Shown: positions 7,824 to 16,972 of the stretch, piece by piece
Position numbering within the stretch: position 1 is the stretch's first letter
Layout of the letters: every line of letters begins with the position of its first letter
Made by a program: the position numbers and the translations under genes
Notes under the pieces: model-generated
Database searches by the model: none
The model's input: the letters and a program-made list of their open reading frames with translations, nothing else
Told to the model about the DNA's origin: nothing
DNA from: Marivivens donghaensis
GTDB taxonomy: Bacteria > Pseudomonadota > Alphaproteobacteria > Rhodobacterales > Rhodobacteraceae
DNA length: 64,000 nt
NCBI RefSeq assembly: GCF_030410045.1
Contig: NZ_JAUFRA010000007.1
Location: 234,365-298,364 of the forward strand
Direction of reading: 5' to 3'

Positions 7824-8702
7824 ATGGCTCTGGATACCACGTCTAACTTTAACATGACACGCCGCGCGATGAACGCGGAGCTTTTGGATGCTGAAACCGA
7901 AGCTCAACTGGCCTACGCGTGGCGCGATCACCGCGATGAAGAAGCGCTCCACCGTTTGACCACCGCCTACATGCGGTTGGCGATCTCGATGGCGGGGAAA
8001 TTCCGCCGGTATGGTGCGCCAATGCCGGACCTGATCCAAGAGGCCAGCCTTGGCCTGATGAAAGCCGCTGAAAAATTTGATCCCGACCGTGGAGTTCGTT
8101 TTTCGACCTATGCTGTTTGGTGGATCAAAGCTTCGATCCAAGATTTCGTGATGCGCAACTGGTCGATGGTTCGCACAGGATCGACCAGCAGCCAGAAATC
8201 CCTGTTCTTTAACATGCGCCGCGTTCAGGCCCGTCTCGAACGCGAAGCCACCGCCGAAGGGATCACCCTCAGCAAGGGCGATCTGCACCTCGCGATTGCG
8301 ACCGAGCTTGGCGTGCCGGTGCATGACGTCGAGATGATGGATGGCCGTCTTTCGGGATCTGACTTCTCGCTCGATGCGACGCAATCGTCCGAAGATGAGG
8401 GGCGGTCATGGGTTGATACGCTCGTCGATGACAGCGAGCAGGCGGCGGAACGGGTCGAGGCCTCGCACGATCAGGAAACCCTGCGTCAATGGCTGACGAC
8501 TGCGCTGATGGCACTGAACGATCGTGAACGCTTCATCGTGCGCGAACGCAAACTGCGGGACGAGCCGCGCACGTTGGAGAGCCTCGGTGACGAACTTGGC
8601 CTGTCCAAAGAGCGTATTCGCCAGCTAGAGGCCGCGGCGTTCAACAAAATGCGCAAGAGCCTTGAAGGTCAGTCGAAGGAAGTGTTGAACTTCCTCGCAT
8701 GA
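7824..8702 (+). CDS. rpoH: RNA polymerase sigma-32 family factor, RpoH-II type
   Basis: 292 residues from MALDTTSNFN with GGGAG upstream; a GTG at 7731 in frame is far less likely. Region 2 is complete (LIQEASLGLMKAAEKFDP, RFSTYAVWWIKASIQDF). The RpoH box follows at SSQKSLFFNMRR, the segment unique to heat-shock sigma factors. Region 4.2 is the helix-turn-helix LESLGDELGLSKERIRQLE. Rhodobacteria carry two RpoH proteins. The sequence style (MALD start, RTGSTSSQKS) and a RpoE-type promoter upstream favour RpoH-II, the one linked to singlet-oxygen and photo-oxidative stress. Translation is coupled to the ChaN-like gene by an ATGA overlap. Confidence 0.92.
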   Translation: MALDTTSNFNMTRRAMNAELLDAETEAQLAYAWRDHRDEEALHRLTTAYMRLAISMAGKFRRYGAPMPDLIQEASLGLMKAAEKFDPDRGVRFSTYAVWWIKASIQDFVMRNWSMVRTGSTSSQKSLFFNMRRVQARLEREATAEGITLSKGDLHLAIATELGVPVHDVEMMDGRLSGSDFSLDATQSSEDEGRSWVDTLVDDSEQAAERVEASHDQETLRQWLTTALMALNDRERFIVRERKLRDEPRTLESLGDELGLSKERIRQLEAAAFNKMRKSLEGQSKEVLNFLA

Positions 8703-9448
8703 GAACTGCCCTTGCCCTGATGTTATGGATGGCTGCGCCTGCCATGGCGCAAGACATCCATATCTTGGGCGAGGTGCATGACAATCCCCTGCATCATATC
8801 GAACAAGCCAACCAAATCGCAGCCATCGCGCCCTCTGCGATCGTTTTCGAAATGCTGACGCCTGATCAGGCGGCAGTGGTGAACTCCAGCGATCGCCACG
8901 ATCCCAACCTCGGCGCGATCATCGGGTGGGAAGAGGCGGGCTGGCCTGATTTCGCTATCTACGCGCCGATCTTTGCGGCGAGCGATGCGCCTGTTTATGG
9001 TGCGGCGCTCCCTCGGGACACAGTGATCGCGGCGATAAGATCGTCGGCCGCTGAGGTCTTTGGCGAGGGCGCGGAACGCTATGGCCTTACCATGCTGTCC
9101 GACGATCTGCGTGCCGTGATGGAGGCCGAACAGGCACAAGCCCATTGCGATGCTCTACCCGCGGAAATGCTCCCAGGAATGGTAGAGGCGCAGCGGCTTC
9201 GTGACGCTCATTTTGCCCGTGTGACCTTAACGGCCTATGACGAAACTGGTGGACCTGTGGTTCTGATCACGGGCAACGGACATGCCCGCATCGACCGCGC
9301 CGTGCCATCCTACATCGCCCGCGTTCGACCAGAGTTGTCGGTTCATGCGCTGGGCTTGCTGGAAGCAGCCGAGGATGACGCGCCCTTTGACACCGTGATC
9401 GTCACTGCCCCCGCAGAACGTGACGACCCATGTGCGGCGTTCCAGTGA
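8699..9448 (+). CDS. ChaN-family (haem-binding / Tiki superfamily) exported protein
   Basis: 249 residues with a cleavable signal peptide (MRTALALMLWMAAPAMA). The first mature motif, IHILGEVHDNPLHH, is the hallmark of the ChaN/DUF399 fold, whose members bind haem or iron at the cell surface or act as Tiki-like proteases. VFEMLTPDQ and the late LITGNGHARIDRAVPSY also fit the family. The start codon overlaps the rpoH stop by four bases, so it is expected to be made together with the stress sigma factor. No lipobox Cys is visible. Confidence 0.8.
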   Translation: MRTALALMLWMAAPAMAQDIHILGEVHDNPLHHIEQANQIAAIAPSAIVFEMLTPDQAAVVNSSDRHDPNLGAIIGWEEAGWPDFAIYAPIFAASDAPVYGAALPRDTVIAAIRSSAAEVFGEGAERYGLTMLSDDLRAVMEAEQAQAHCDALPAEMLPGMVEAQRLRDAHFARVTLTAYDETGGPVVLITGNGHARIDRAVPSYIARVRPELSVHALGLLEAAEDDAPFDTVIVTAPAERDDPCAAFQ

Positions 9449-9504
9449 TTGTTCTTTTCGTTGCCGCTGGTTAGGGTTCCACCAATCGTTCAAAGGGGGC
9501 CGTG

Positions 9505-10695
9505 ATGCTGGCTGGCAAACATATCCTACTGATCATCGGCGGCGGCATTGCAGCCTTTAAGTCGCTCGATCTGATCCGGCGTCTGCGCGAACAAGGGGCA
9601 GAGGTCACGCCCGTGCTGACCAAAGCAGGGGCAGAGTTCGTGACCCCGCTCTCCGTATCTGGCCTTGCCGCTCGCAAAGTCTATCAGGATTTGTTCGATC
9701 TGACCGATGAGGCCGAGATGGGTCATATCGAATTGTCCCGCGCTGCGGACCTCGTTGTTGTGGCCCCTGCAACGGCCGACCTCTTGGCGAAAATGGCGGG
9801 CGGTCACGCCAATGATCTGGCGTCGACGCTGTTGATGGCGACCGACAAACCTGTGCTGGTCGCCCCCTCAATGAACGTGCGGATGTGGGAACACGCCGCC
9901 ACCCAGCGCAATGTCGCGACGCTCAAGGGCGATGGCATGCTGTTCGTTGGCCCGACCGAAGGCAACATGGCATGTGGCGAGTTTGGCTTTGGCCGCTTGG
10001 CTGAAGTGCCAGAGATCATCGCCGCCATTGACGCGGCTCTCTCTGACGGACCGCTCAAGGGTAAGCGTATCCTCGTGACCTCAGGCCCCACGCACGAACC
10101 CATCGACCCCGTGCGCTACATCGCCAATCGGTCGTCAGGTGCCCAAGGCACGGCTGTGGCGCGCGCATTGGCGCAATTAGGTGCAGATGTTGTATTTGTG
10201 ACAGGTCCAGCCGATGTGCCGCCGCCTGCGGGCGTAAATGTCGTGAAAGTGCAAACCGCCGCGCAGATGCTAGAGGCTGTTCTGGCCGCTTTGCCCGTCG
10301 ATGTGGCGGTGTTTGCGGCGGCTGTGGCGGATTGGCGGGTTGCCTCAGCCTCTGGGTCGAAGATCAAAAAAGTGAACGGCGCACTGCCCGTTTTGGAGTT
10401 CGCAGAGAACCCCGATATCCTCGCAACCGTGAGCCAGATGACCGATGGCCGCCCGCCTTTGGTCGTTGGGTTTGCCGCTGAAACAGACGACGTGATCGCC
10501 CACGCAACGGCCAAGCGGGCCCGCAAAGGGTGCGATTGGATCGTGGCCAATGATGTGTCTCCTGAGACGGGGATCATGGGGGGCACCGAGAACGCCGTGA
10601 CGCTAATCACTGAAACTTCCGCCGAAGATTGGCCGCGCATGGGCAAGGACGCCGTTGCGCAACGGCTCGCTCAGCGGATCGCGGAGGCGCTATGA
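9505..10695 (+). CDS. coaBC: Bifunctional phosphopantothenoylcysteine decarboxylase / phosphopantothenate-cysteine ligase
   Basis: 396 residues from ATG 9505; a GTG one codon earlier is possible. The N-terminal CoaC flavoprotein has the active-site His in MGHIELSRAAD, the PxMNxxMW motif as APSMNVRMWE, and the substrate-recognition ACGEFGFGRLAE. The C-terminal CoaB ligase begins near ILVTSGPTHEPIDPV and carries RYIANRSSG and KIKK. It performs steps two and three of coenzyme A synthesis. The panB-panC genes of the same pathway lie 8 kb away. It overlaps dut by four bases. Confidence 0.96.
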   Translation: MLAGKHILLIIGGGIAAFKSLDLIRRLREQGAEVTPVLTKAGAEFVTPLSVSGLAARKVYQDLFDLTDEAEMGHIELSRAADLVVVAPATADLLAKMAGGHANDLASTLLMATDKPVLVAPSMNVRMWEHAATQRNVATLKGDGMLFVGPTEGNMACGEFGFGRLAEVPEIIAAIDAALSDGPLKGKRILVTSGPTHEPIDPVRYIANRSSGAQGTAVARALAQLGADVVFVTGPADVPPPAGVNVVKVQTAAQMLEAVLAALPVDVAVFAAAVADWRVASASGSKIKKVNGALPVLEFAENPDILATVSQMTDGRPPLVVGFAAETDDVIAHATAKRARKGCDWIVANDVSPETGIMGGTENAVTLITETSAEDWPRMGKDAVAQRLAQRIAEAL

Positions 10696-11162
10696 CCACC
10701 ATGCCGAATATTGTGATCGAATGGCTCGACGGGGCTGATACCGACATCGCGTTGCCATCCTACGAAACGGCGGGGGCGGCGGGTGCGGACGTGCGGGCAA
10801 ACTTTGCCCCGAATGGGCGCGAAGGCGTCACCATCGAGGCGGGCGCTCGAGCGCTCATCCCCTGCGGGTTTCGGATGGAAATCCCCGCTGGCTATGAGGT
10901 GCAGGTGCGTCCACGCTCCGGCCTCGCACTCAAACACGGTATCACATTGCCGAATACGCCGGGCACCATCGACAGCGACTATCGCGGGCCTGTTGGGGTG
11001 ATCATCCTCAACGCGGGGACCGAACCATTCCACATCGCCCACGGTGACCGCATCGCTCAGTTTGTGGTCGCACCTGTGGTTCAGGGGCAGTTCACGCTCG
11101 GCTCTGGCCTGTCCACAACGGCGCGTGGCGAAGGCGGCTTTGGCTCGACGGGGTGTAAATGA
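10692..11162 (+). CDS. dut: Deoxyuridine 5'-triphosphate nucleotidohydrolase (dUTPase)
   Basis: 156 residues from MTTMPNIVIEW. All five trimeric-dUTPase motifs are present in order: AGADVRANF, PRSGLALKHGI, NTPGTIDSDYRG, GDRIAQFVV and the C-terminal RGEGGFGSTG. It converts dUTP to dUMP, keeping uracil out of DNA and feeding thymidylate synthesis. Start fixed by the ATGA overlap with coaBC; the stop overlaps the next start in the same way. The coaBC-dut pairing is common in proteobacteria. Confidence 0.97.
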   Translation: MTTMPNIVIEWLDGADTDIALPSYETAGAAGADVRANFAPNGREGVTIEAGARALIPCGFRMEIPAGYEVQVRPRSGLALKHGITLPNTPGTIDSDYRGPVGVIILNAGTEPFHIAHGDRIAQFVVAPVVQGQFTLGSGLSTTARGEGGFGSTGCK

Positions 11163-12205
11163 TCACCGTTTTTGCGATGATTTCTGTCATGTGGGGCATT
11201 GGTTGGGCGATGAAAGTTCCCCACCGTGTGCGTTGGGGCATGACGGGCGTTCTGATGGCGGCGGTGCTTTTGGCGAACATCGTTTTGCCCGCTGGTAATC
11301 CATTGCGCCAAGCGACTGGTGGCGATGCGCGTCTTTGGGCGCTCATCATCGGCGCGGGTGTTGTGATCTATATTTACCGCCTCGGCCTCGGTTGGATTAA
11401 AACCAAGGTCGCCGCTAAGGAACCAGTTGTCACCACCCCGACCAAGACATTTTCGGACAGCGAACTCGATCGCTACGCCCGCCACATGATGCTTCGTGAA
11501 ATCGGTGGGACGGGGCAGAAACGGTTGAAGCAAGCGAAGGTGCTGGTGATCGGCGCAGGGGGCCTCGGGTCGCCCGCGTTGATGTATCTCGCTGCGGCGG
11601 GGGTCGGCACAATCGGTGTCGTGGATGATGACACCGTCGATAACTCCAACCTCCAACGCCAAGTGATCCACACCGATGCCCGTATCGGCCAGCCGAAGGT
11701 GCATTCTGCCGCAACGGCGATCAAAGCACTGAACCCGTGGATCGAAGTGCGTCCCTATGCGCGGCGATTGGACGAGGACACGGCAGAGGCTCTGTTCGCC
11801 GAATATGATCTGATCCTCGACGGAACCGATAACTTTGCCACGCGCTACATGGTGAACCGCATCGCGGTCAAATTGGGGAAACCGCTGATTGCCGCTGCGA
11901 TGACGCAATGGGAAGGTCAAATTTCGGTCTACGATCCCGCAAATGGTGGCCCCTGTTTCCAATGCGTCTTTCCAGAGGCTCCAGCCGCAGGGTTGGTTCC
12001 GTCTTGCGCAGAGGCGGGCGTTCTCGGCCCTCTCCCGGGGGTGATAGGGTCGTTGATGGCGGCAGAAGCGGTCAAGCTGATCACAGGCGCGGGCGAAACT
12101 CTGCGCGGTCGGTTGATGATGTATGATGCACTCTACGCTGATAGCCGCATGATGAAGACCAAATCGCGGGCAGATTGCCCCGTTTGCGGAACATCCCACG
12201 ACTAG
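11159..12205 (+). CDS. Membrane-anchored MoeB/ThiF/HesA-family adenylyltransferase
   Basis: 348 residues. Residues 1 to about 80 contain three hydrophobic stretches (roughly 1-17, 26-44, 59-74), an N-terminal membrane module not present in E. coli MoeB or ThiF. From about 98 comes a full E1-like domain: RHMMLREIGGTGQK, nucleotide-binding GAGGLGSPALMYLAAAG, the DNSNLQRQV segment, and DGTDNFATRYMVN. Two CxxC pairs (CFQC and CPVC) make the structural zinc site seen in MoeB. Expected chemistry is adenylation of the C-terminal Gly-Gly of a sulfur-carrier protein (MoaD or ThiS). The membrane location is inferred. Overlaps dut by four bases. Confidence 0.85.
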   Translation: MITVFAMISVMWGIGWAMKVPHRVRWGMTGVLMAAVLLANIVLPAGNPLRQATGGDARLWALIIGAGVVIYIYRLGLGWIKTKVAAKEPVVTTPTKTFSDSELDRYARHMMLREIGGTGQKRLKQAKVLVIGAGGLGSPALMYLAAAGVGTIGVVDDDTVDNSNLQRQVIHTDARIGQPKVHSAATAIKALNPWIEVRPYARRLDEDTAEALFAEYDLILDGTDNFATRYMVNRIAVKLGKPLIAAAMTQWEGQISVYDPANGGPCFQCVFPEAPAAGLVPSCAEAGVLGPLPGVIGSLMAAEAVKLITGAGETLRGRLMMYDALYADSRMMKTKSRADCPVCGTSHD

Positions 12206-12271
12206 CGTGTGAATGGCTCTGGCGGTTCCCCTTGGACGGACCTAGACTCTGCCCAAGTATAGGAGAACCCG

Positions 12272-14293
12272 ATGACAAACCCGCTGCTAAACGATTGGTC
12301 CACCCCCTTTGGCTTGCCGCCCTTTGACGCGATTTCCGACGATGACTTCGCGCCTGCGGTTGATGCTGCCTTGGCCGAGGCGCGGGCGAATTATGCAGCG
12401 ATTGTGTCTGAGCCAGAGATCACCTTTGCCAATACGGTTGAGGCGATGGAGCGCACGACAGCCACGCTCGACCGTGTGATGGGGGCGTTTTACGCGCTCG
12501 CTGGTGCCGATGCGAACCCCGCGCGCGAGGCATTGATGCGGGAATTTGCGCCGAAAATGTCGGCCTTCTGGTCCGAAGTCACCACCAACGAGGCGCTCTT
12601 TGCCCGCGTGGAAACCCTATGGGAGCAGCGGGACGATTTGGGTCTGAACGACGAACAGGCGCGTCTGCTCTATCTGTCGTATCGTGGGTTTGTCCGCGCA
12701 GGGTCCAAGCTCAAGGGCGCAGAGGCCGACCGTCTGACCGAAGTGAAATCGCGTCTCTCTGTTTTGGGCACGCAGTTCACCCAGAACCTTTTGGCCGACG
12801 AACGGTCGTGGTTCATGCCGCTGGCTGAAACCGACCTGAACGGACTGCCTGACTATGTGGTGTCGGCCCTGCGCGCCGCTGGCAAAGACAAGGGCCAGAA
12901 CGGCCCCGTCGTTACCCTGTCCCGCTCTGTCATCGTGCCGTTCTTGCAAACCTGCCCGAACCGCGATCTGCGCCGCAAATCCTATGAGGCTTGGACCGCT
13001 CGTGGCGCCAATGGTGGCGAAACGGATAACCGTGCGATTGCGGCCGAAATTCTGGCCCTCCGGTCTGAACGCGCCAAACTGCTCGGCTACGAGGACTTCG
13101 CCCATTACAAACTCGAAACCGAAATGGCGGGCACGCCTGACGCGGTGCGCGGTTTGTTGATGGATGTCTGGGGCCCCGCGAAATCCCGCGCCGAAGCGGA
13201 TGCGCAAATTCTCGAAAACATGCTCCACAATGACGGTCACCAAGGCCCGCTCGAGGCATGGGACTGGCACTATTATTCCGCCATTCGTCGCAAGGCCGAG
13301 CATGATCTCGATGAGGCCGATGTCAAACCATATTTCCAACTCGACCGCATGATTGATGCCGCCTTTGCCTGCGCCAATCGCCTGTTCGGCCTAGAGTTCA
13401 AACCGACAGAAGGGCCGCAGTATCATCCCGACGTGCGTCTGTTCGAGGTGACACGCAATGGCGAACATATCGCGCTCTTTATGGGCGACTACTTTGCCCG
13501 TGGGTCCAAACGCTCTGGCGCGTGGTGTTCCGCGATGCGCAGTCAGAATAAACTCGACGGTGATGTGCGCCCCATTGTGATCAACGTTTGCAACTTTGCC
13601 AAACCAGCTGAGGGGCAGCCCGCGCTGTTGTCCTATGACGATGCCCGCACCCTATTCCACGAATTCGGCCACGCGCTGCACCAAATGCTGTCGAATGTGA
13701 CCTACGATTCCATGTCGGGCACATCCGTAGCCCGCGATTTCGTCGAACTGCCCAGCCAACTTTATGAACACTGGCTCGACGTGCCAGAGGTGCTGGCCGA
13801 ATTTGCGGTCAACGCGGCAGGAGAGTCGATGCCTGCGGAACTTCTGCAAAAGGTGCTGGGCGCTGCGACCTATGACATGGGATTCCAGACGGTCGAATAT
13901 GTGGCTTCTGCCATTGTGGACCTCGAATTCCACCTCGGCACCCCGCCCGCTGATCCGATGCAGAAACAGGCCGAAGTGCTAGAGGCTATCGGCATGCCCC
14001 GTGCGATCCGTATGCGCCACGCCACCCCGCATTTCGCCCACGTGTTCAGCGGCGACGGCTATTCCAGCGGCTACTACAGCTACATGTGGTCCGAGGTCAT
14101 GGATGCCGATGCGTTTGCCGCGTTCGAGGAAAAAGGCGATGCCTTTGACCCTGAAACCGCTAAAGCGCTTGAGGCGCATATCCTCTCGGTCGGGGGAACT
14201 GTGGATGCGGCAGAACTTTACACCCGTTTCCGTGGACGGCTTCCGGGTGTTGAAGCGCTGCTTCAAGGCCGTGGTTTGCTCGAAGTCGCGTGA
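12272..14293 (+). CDS. M3-family zinc metallopeptidase (oligopeptidase A / Dcp type)
   Basis: 673 residues, typical for the thimet-oligopeptidase-like family. The zinc site HEFGHALH is followed by the third ligand Glu in FVELPSQLYEHW. The C-terminal substrate loop YSSGYYSYMWSEVMDADAF is also a family hallmark. No signal peptide, so a cytosolic enzyme that trims short peptides and perhaps cleaved signal peptides. PrlC and Dcp cannot be told apart by motif alone. The stop is shared by one base with the next gene. Confidence 0.93.
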   Translation: MTNPLLNDWSTPFGLPPFDAISDDDFAPAVDAALAEARANYAAIVSEPEITFANTVEAMERTTATLDRVMGAFYALAGADANPAREALMREFAPKMSAFWSEVTTNEALFARVETLWEQRDDLGLNDEQARLLYLSYRGFVRAGSKLKGAEADRLTEVKSRLSVLGTQFTQNLLADERSWFMPLAETDLNGLPDYVVSALRAAGKDKGQNGPVVTLSRSVIVPFLQTCPNRDLRRKSYEAWTARGANGGETDNRAIAAEILALRSERAKLLGYEDFAHYKLETEMAGTPDAVRGLLMDVWGPAKSRAEADAQILENMLHNDGHQGPLEAWDWHYYSAIRRKAEHDLDEADVKPYFQLDRMIDAAFACANRLFGLEFKPTEGPQYHPDVRLFEVTRNGEHIALFMGDYFARGSKRSGAWCSAMRSQNKLDGDVRPIVINVCNFAKPAEGQPALLSYDDARTLFHEFGHALHQMLSNVTYDSMSGTSVARDFVELPSQLYEHWLDVPEVLAEFAVNAAGESMPAELLQKVLGAATYDMGFQTVEYVASAIVDLEFHLGTPPADPMQKQAEVLEAIGMPRAIRMRHATPHFAHVFSGDGYSSGYYSYMWSEVMDADAFAAFEEKGDAFDPETAKALEAHILSVGGTVDAAELYTRFRGRLPGVEALLQGRGLLEVA

Positions 14294-15387
14294 TGCTCCG
14301 CCGCATTTGGCTCAGTTTTGTAATGCTCTGCCTCGTCGCGGCCTGTTCAGGTCGCCCGGGGCCAGAGGTGCTGACCCCGATCCCCGACGTTGCGGACGGG
14401 GCCAAGGTGATCCGTATCTACGCGGTCACCACACGCACAGCGGACGAGGCGCCACTGCTTGGGTTCGACAACACGCCGAGCTTTGAACTCGCCTATCGCT
14501 ATTACGATATTTCGGTGCCGCCGCACCGTCGGGCAGGGCAGGTGACATGGCCCAGCCGTACGCCCGATCCGTCCAAGCAATTCGTTGTCGTCGACAGCGG
14601 AATTATGGAGCGGCCAGATTTCCTGAGCGAGGTCATCGCCCGCAACCGATCCAATGGGTCTGGTGAGGTCGGTATTTTTGTCCACGGCTTTAACCAGCGG
14701 TATCAAGAGGCGCTGTTCCGCCTTGCCCAATTGACTGCGGATGCGGGCGGTAACAACGCACCGATCCTCTTTGCATGGCCGTCGAACGGGCGACCGCTCG
14801 AATATATCGGCGACCGTCAGGCCGCGATTTTCTCGCGCGAGCCGTTGGCCGAACTGATGGACGATATCGTTAAACGGAACGGTAAAACGTTGATCTTTGC
14901 CCACTCCATGGGTGGTTTCCTCACGATGGAGGCGATGCGGACGCTCAAGCTCGAAGGCAAGCAATCGACATTGGATAAGTTGTCGGTGGTTCTCGCTGCG
15001 CCCGATGTCGATCTGTTCCTCTTCCGTCGCCAGATGGAGGTCATCGGCGAAATGCGCGAACCCTTGTCAGTCCTCGTGTCACCTGATGATCGCGCCTTAT
15101 TGCTGTCATCCCGCGTTGGCGGCGGTCGGCCTCGGCTCGGGGCATTGGACGTGAGCGATCCAGAGGTGGCCTCGGTCGCTGAGGATTTTAACATTCGGAT
15201 TATCGACGTGAGTTCCGTGGAATCTGATCCGCTGCGTCATAGCCGCTACATCAACCTCGCCACGCTCTATACCGCCCTCGAAGGGCAGGCGAGCGGACGC
15301 ACCGACCTCGCGACGGCAGGGACATTCGTGTTCGATGCGATTGGTCAGGGGCTTTTGCTGCCTGTGAACGTGCTAACGCGGAATTAG
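14293..15387 (+). CDS. DUF900-type alpha/beta hydrolase lipoprotein
   Basis: 364 residues from ATG 14293; a GTG at 14290 in frame is the alternative. A lipoprotein signal peptide ends at LVAAC. The hydrolase domain has the DUF900 hallmark IFVHGFNQRYQEALFRL, the FAWPSNG strand, and the nucleophile elbow FAHSMGG. The function of the family is unknown; an esterase or lipase acting at the envelope is a reasonable inference. Starts within the stop codon of the peptidase gene. The TAG stop overlaps the convergent CDF gene's TAA through the shared TTAG. Confidence 0.85.
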   Translation: MLRRIWLSFVMLCLVAACSGRPGPEVLTPIPDVADGAKVIRIYAVTTRTADEAPLLGFDNTPSFELAYRYYDISVPPHRRAGQVTWPSRTPDPSKQFVVVDSGIMERPDFLSEVIARNRSNGSGEVGIFVHGFNQRYQEALFRLAQLTADAGGNNAPILFAWPSNGRPLEYIGDRQAAIFSREPLAELMDDIVKRNGKTLIFAHSMGGFLTMEAMRTLKLEGKQSTLDKLSVVLAAPDVDLFLFRRQMEVIGEMREPLSVLVSPDDRALLLSSRVGGGRPRLGALDVSDPEVASVAEDFNIRIIDVSSVESDPLRHSRYINLATLYTALEGQASGRTDLATAGTFVFDAIGQGLLLPVNVLTRN

Positions 15388-16292
15388 GAATAGCGCGCGT
15401 CGTCGGGGTGGGGTTCGACCCCGACGGGGTCCTTGTGGATCAGAACGTCTGCATTGGTGTGCTTTGCAACAATGGCACGACGAAGCGCGGCACCGATGCT
15501 ATGCGCCTCTTCCAGCGTCTGCGATCCGTCCAATTCGATATGAAGGTTCACGAAAACGCGGCTCCCTGCTTGGCGGGTTTTGAGGTCGTGAAACCCGTGA
15601 ACCCCGTCGAAGTTACCCGCGATGTCCGCGATAGAGGCGATGATTTCGTCATCTGCTGCACGGTCCATTAGGGCGTCCCATGCGCCTTTGCCGATCTTTA
15701 GCGCGCCGTGGAACATGATCAACGCCGCGACGATCGCCACAGCGCTATCCACCCAGCCCCAGCCGAAATTCGCATTGAGCCAAAGCGCCACAATCGCGCC
15801 AATCCCAGGGATCAAATCGCCAATGTAATGGAGGCTATCGGCGGCGACCACGCGGCTCCCTGTTTTGCGGGCGACGTAGCGCTGCCATGCGACCAGCATC
15901 AGGGTCAGCACGATCGACAGCGCCATCACGACAACGCCTGCTGACTCCGAGGAGATATGAGCCGAGTCAGGTTGGGACAATCGCAACACCGCAGCGCCCA
16001 AAATGGCGGCGGCAGAGACGATGATGAAAAGGGACTGACCCAGCGCGGCGAGGTCTTCGGCAGAGGTATGCCCAAAGGTGTGATCGTCGTCTGCGGGTTT
16101 GGCTGCATAGGCGATAGCCGCCAAGCCACCCATCGACATCAACAAATCCAACGCACTGTCCGCCAGCGTTGCCGCAATGGACAACGCCCCTGTCGCCCAG
16201 AGCGCCCACATCTTTGCAAGCACCAGCGTAATCGCGACGATGACTGAAAACACACCCGCAGAGAGGTTCAGCTTGTTACCAGAAGTCGTCAT
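15384..16292 (-). CDS. Cation diffusion facilitator (CDF) transporter
   Basis: 302 residues with about six membrane segments. The first, SVIVAITLVLAKMWALWATG, is followed by LADSALDLLMSMGG, which contains the conserved D-x-x-x-D metal site of the family. HTFGHTSAEDLAALGQS is the conserved loop after helix 2, and the second metal site lies in AADSLHYIGDLIPGIG (H-x-x-x-D). The C-terminal cytosolic domain is the dimeric CDF regulatory fold. FieF/YiiP-like exporters move Fe2+, Zn2+ or Cd2+ in exchange for protons; the metal is not decided here. Confidence 0.9.
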   Translation of the reverse strand: MTTSGNKLNLSAGVFSVIVAITLVLAKMWALWATGALSIAATLADSALDLLMSMGGLAAIAYAAKPADDDHTFGHTSAEDLAALGQSLFIIVSAAAILGAAVLRLSQPDSAHISSESAGVVVMALSIVLTLMLVAWQRYVARKTGSRVVAADSLHYIGDLIPGIGAIVALWLNANFGWGWVDSAVAIVAALIMFHGALKIGKGAWDALMDRAADDEIIASIADIAGNFDGVHGFHDLKTRQAGSRVFVNLHIELDGSQTLEEAHSIGAALRRAIVAKHTNADVLIHKDPVGVEPHPDDARYS

Positions 16293-16322
16293 GCGGGCCC
16301 CCCTTGCGTTAGGCCGTCCTGT

Positions 16323-16856
16323 TTAGTCGAGCACTTCGTCCGCGCCAACACCCCAAATCGCCGATTTCGGTGCCCAGCCTTTATAACCAGCGGTGCTCAA
16401 CTGGCACCAGTTCAGGGTGCATTCTTCGATCCGCGCGACGACGCCCGCTTCGAGGATCGCTTCTTGGGGGCTGGATTCGTCTTGGCGTGCGTAGAGCGGC
16501 TGCATGTCGGTGTCGATGATCACCGTCCGCACGCCAGACAGCATGATATAGTGGACCCAACCGCCCAATCCGTCACGATCGACCACACGACGCCAGTTTT
16601 CATATTCGGCAGTCACCTGCAGCGGCATGTCGCGGCGCGCAAAGACCCAATCGATGCGGTGAGAGGTTGATGGCCCACGGCGCACGTTGGCCTCATTCGC
16701 CTTGAGCGACACAAAACGGGGCAAAGGCAAACCCGTCACGGGACCCGTGCGAAGCTCTGTCTGATCCTCTGCGGTTTCGTTTTTTTCTGCGATGGCAGGC
16801 AAAACACCACCGATGAGTGCGATAACCACCGTAAGGGACCGCAGAAAAGAACGCAT
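16323..16856 (-). CDS. Secreted SH3-domain protein
   Basis: 177 residues with a signal peptide (MRSFLRSLTVVIALIG ... AIA). Two bacterial SH3 (SH3_3) units follow: the first at VSLKANEANVRRGPSTSHRI with WVFARRDMPLQV and GGWVHYIML, the second around MQPLYARQDESSPQEAILEAG with CTLNWCQL and KGWAPKSAIWGV. Such proteins usually bind peptidoglycan or other envelope material. Divergent from the hydroxyacid dehydrogenase gene, with 116 bases between starts. Confidence 0.85.
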   Translation of the reverse strand: MRSFLRSLTVVIALIGGVLPAIAEKNETAEDQTELRTGPVTGLPLPRFVSLKANEANVRRGPSTSHRIDWVFARRDMPLQVTAEYENWRRVVDRDGLGGWVHYIMLSGVRTVIIDTDMQPLYARQDESSPQEAILEAGVVARIEECTLNWCQLSTAGYKGWAPKSAIWGVGADEVLD

Positions 16857-16972
16857 CTTACCACCTGTTTGCCTGTTTAGACGCGATGGGCGTTTGGCCG
16901 CTCTTGTATCGCGTCGATCATACGGGCAATCTGCCACTAAGAACGCCTGAAGGAAAGTCACGGAGGGGGCAA

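Noticed and set aside
16915..16943. Second RpoE-like promoter (CGATCA-N17-TAAGAA) before the hydroxyacid dehydrogenase gene
   Set aside because: Two mismatches in the -35 and a spacer one base shorter than the rpoH site; likely by chance.
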